DNA from: Actinomycetota bacterium
GTDB lineage: Bacteria > Actinomycetota > Actinomycetes > UBA12327
DNA length: 6,860 nt
Direction: 5' to 3'
Assembly (NCBI GenBank): GCA_003529305.1
Contig: DPWC01000031.1
Coordinates: 1 to 6,860, forward strand
Of the stretch, positions 6,562 through 6,860 are shown piece after piece. The first letter of the stretch is position 1. Each line of letters begins with the position of its first letter. The notes under the pieces are model-generated. The model did no database searches. It saw only the letters and a list, made by a program, of their open reading frames with translations, and was not told where the DNA came from. Made by a program: the position numbers and the translations under genes.

Positions 6562-6860
6562 TCAGTCAGTTCTCGCTGACCGCTTCATGAAGCCCAACTT
6601 CTGACTCTGGGCCGAAGCAGTTGGTTGAACTGTTGACTCGCCACCTAATTGATCCGCGCCGTTATCACCCATCTCTGGGTTGTCACTGACTGCGATGCTG
6701 CGGCGCTTACTGACAAACACCGCCGCAATGATGATGACCAGTGCGATACCGGCGATGATCAACCGGAACACGGTGTCCTGGTTCTCACCAATAGACAGTT
6801 GCACCACGGCCGGGGCCACCAGCAAGGCAACGAGGTTCATCACCTTGATCAAGGGGTTGA
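6562..6860 (-). CDS. hppA: Membrane-bound proton-pumping pyrophosphatase, C-terminal end (partial)
   Basis: Only the last 98 residues are inside the window; the gene continues beyond position 6860. The fragment opens with NPLIKVMNLVALLVAPAVV, which closely matches the conserved last core segment of HppA enzymes that couple pyrophosphate hydrolysis to proton (or sodium) export across the membrane. A second hydrophobic helix follows (about residues 31-49 of the fragment, RLIIAGIALVIIIAAVFV), ending in the basic SKRRS. A polar tail of about 49 residues rich in Ser, Gln, Gly and Asp ends in a basic patch. The catalytic and ion-selectivity residues lie outside the window, so proton versus sodium and potassium dependence cannot be judged. 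The TTG at 6852-6850 is an internal leucine codon, not a start. Confidence 0.93.
   Translation of the reverse strand, partial: NPLIKVMNLVALLVAPAVVQLSIGENQDTVFRLIIAGIALVIIIAAVFVSKRRSIAVSDNPEMGDNGADQLGGESTVQPTASAQSQKLGFMKRSARTD

Noticed and set aside
6562..6852. A stand-alone 96-residue small membrane protein
   Set aside because: Its apparent TTG start is an internal Leu codon; the frame stays open to the window edge and the upstream codons (Asn-Pro) complete the HppA motif NPLIKVMNLV.

Overview
The window looks like a chromosomal housekeeping segment from an actinobacterium (Actinomycetota). This rests on the moderately high GC content, the gene order hppA - topA - tmk - holB - secreted alpha/beta hydrolase - tRNA-Thr, a TopA without zinc fingers but with a lysine/alanine-rich tail, a delta' subunit with an arginine in its P-loop, and GTG/TTG starts. 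I cannot name genus or species. Every gene I can support lies on the minus strand, so transcription runs from high to low coordinates.

Layout in the direction of transcription. (1) 6860-6562: the last 98 codons of a membrane-bound proton-pumping pyrophosphatase (hppA), cut by the window edge. (2) 6548-6513: a perfect 16-bp GC-rich hairpin ending that unit, followed by a weaker 7-bp hairpin (6502-6483) and a topA leader with no convincing promoter. (3) 6397-3602: topA, DNA topoisomerase I. (4) 3592-2945: tmk, thymidylate kinase, 9 bp after topA. (5) 2948-1761: holB, clamp-loader delta' subunit, overlapping tmk by ATGA. (6) 1764-172: a lipoprotein-like alpha/beta hydrolase of the tripeptidyl aminopeptidase type, overlapping holB by TTGA. 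(7) 120-46: tRNA-Thr(CGT) with an encoded CCA end.

Four genes (topA to hydrolase) are packed as one probable operon. Three serve DNA replication: supercoil relaxation, dTTP supply and sliding-clamp loading. The fourth encodes a predicted exported peptidase with no obvious link to replication, though I recall this neighbourhood being conserved in actinobacteria. The tRNA may be co-transcribed or have its own weak promoter.

I found no mobile element, CRISPR array, phage gene, toxin-antitoxin pair, riboswitch or novel system. No stretch over 300 bases lacks a gene. The points most worth a second look are small: a 10-base direct repeat in holB, read in two frames, that coincides with a five-residue insertion at a normally fixed spacing; the tandem hairpins before topA; and a 49-residue tail on the pyrophosphatase.
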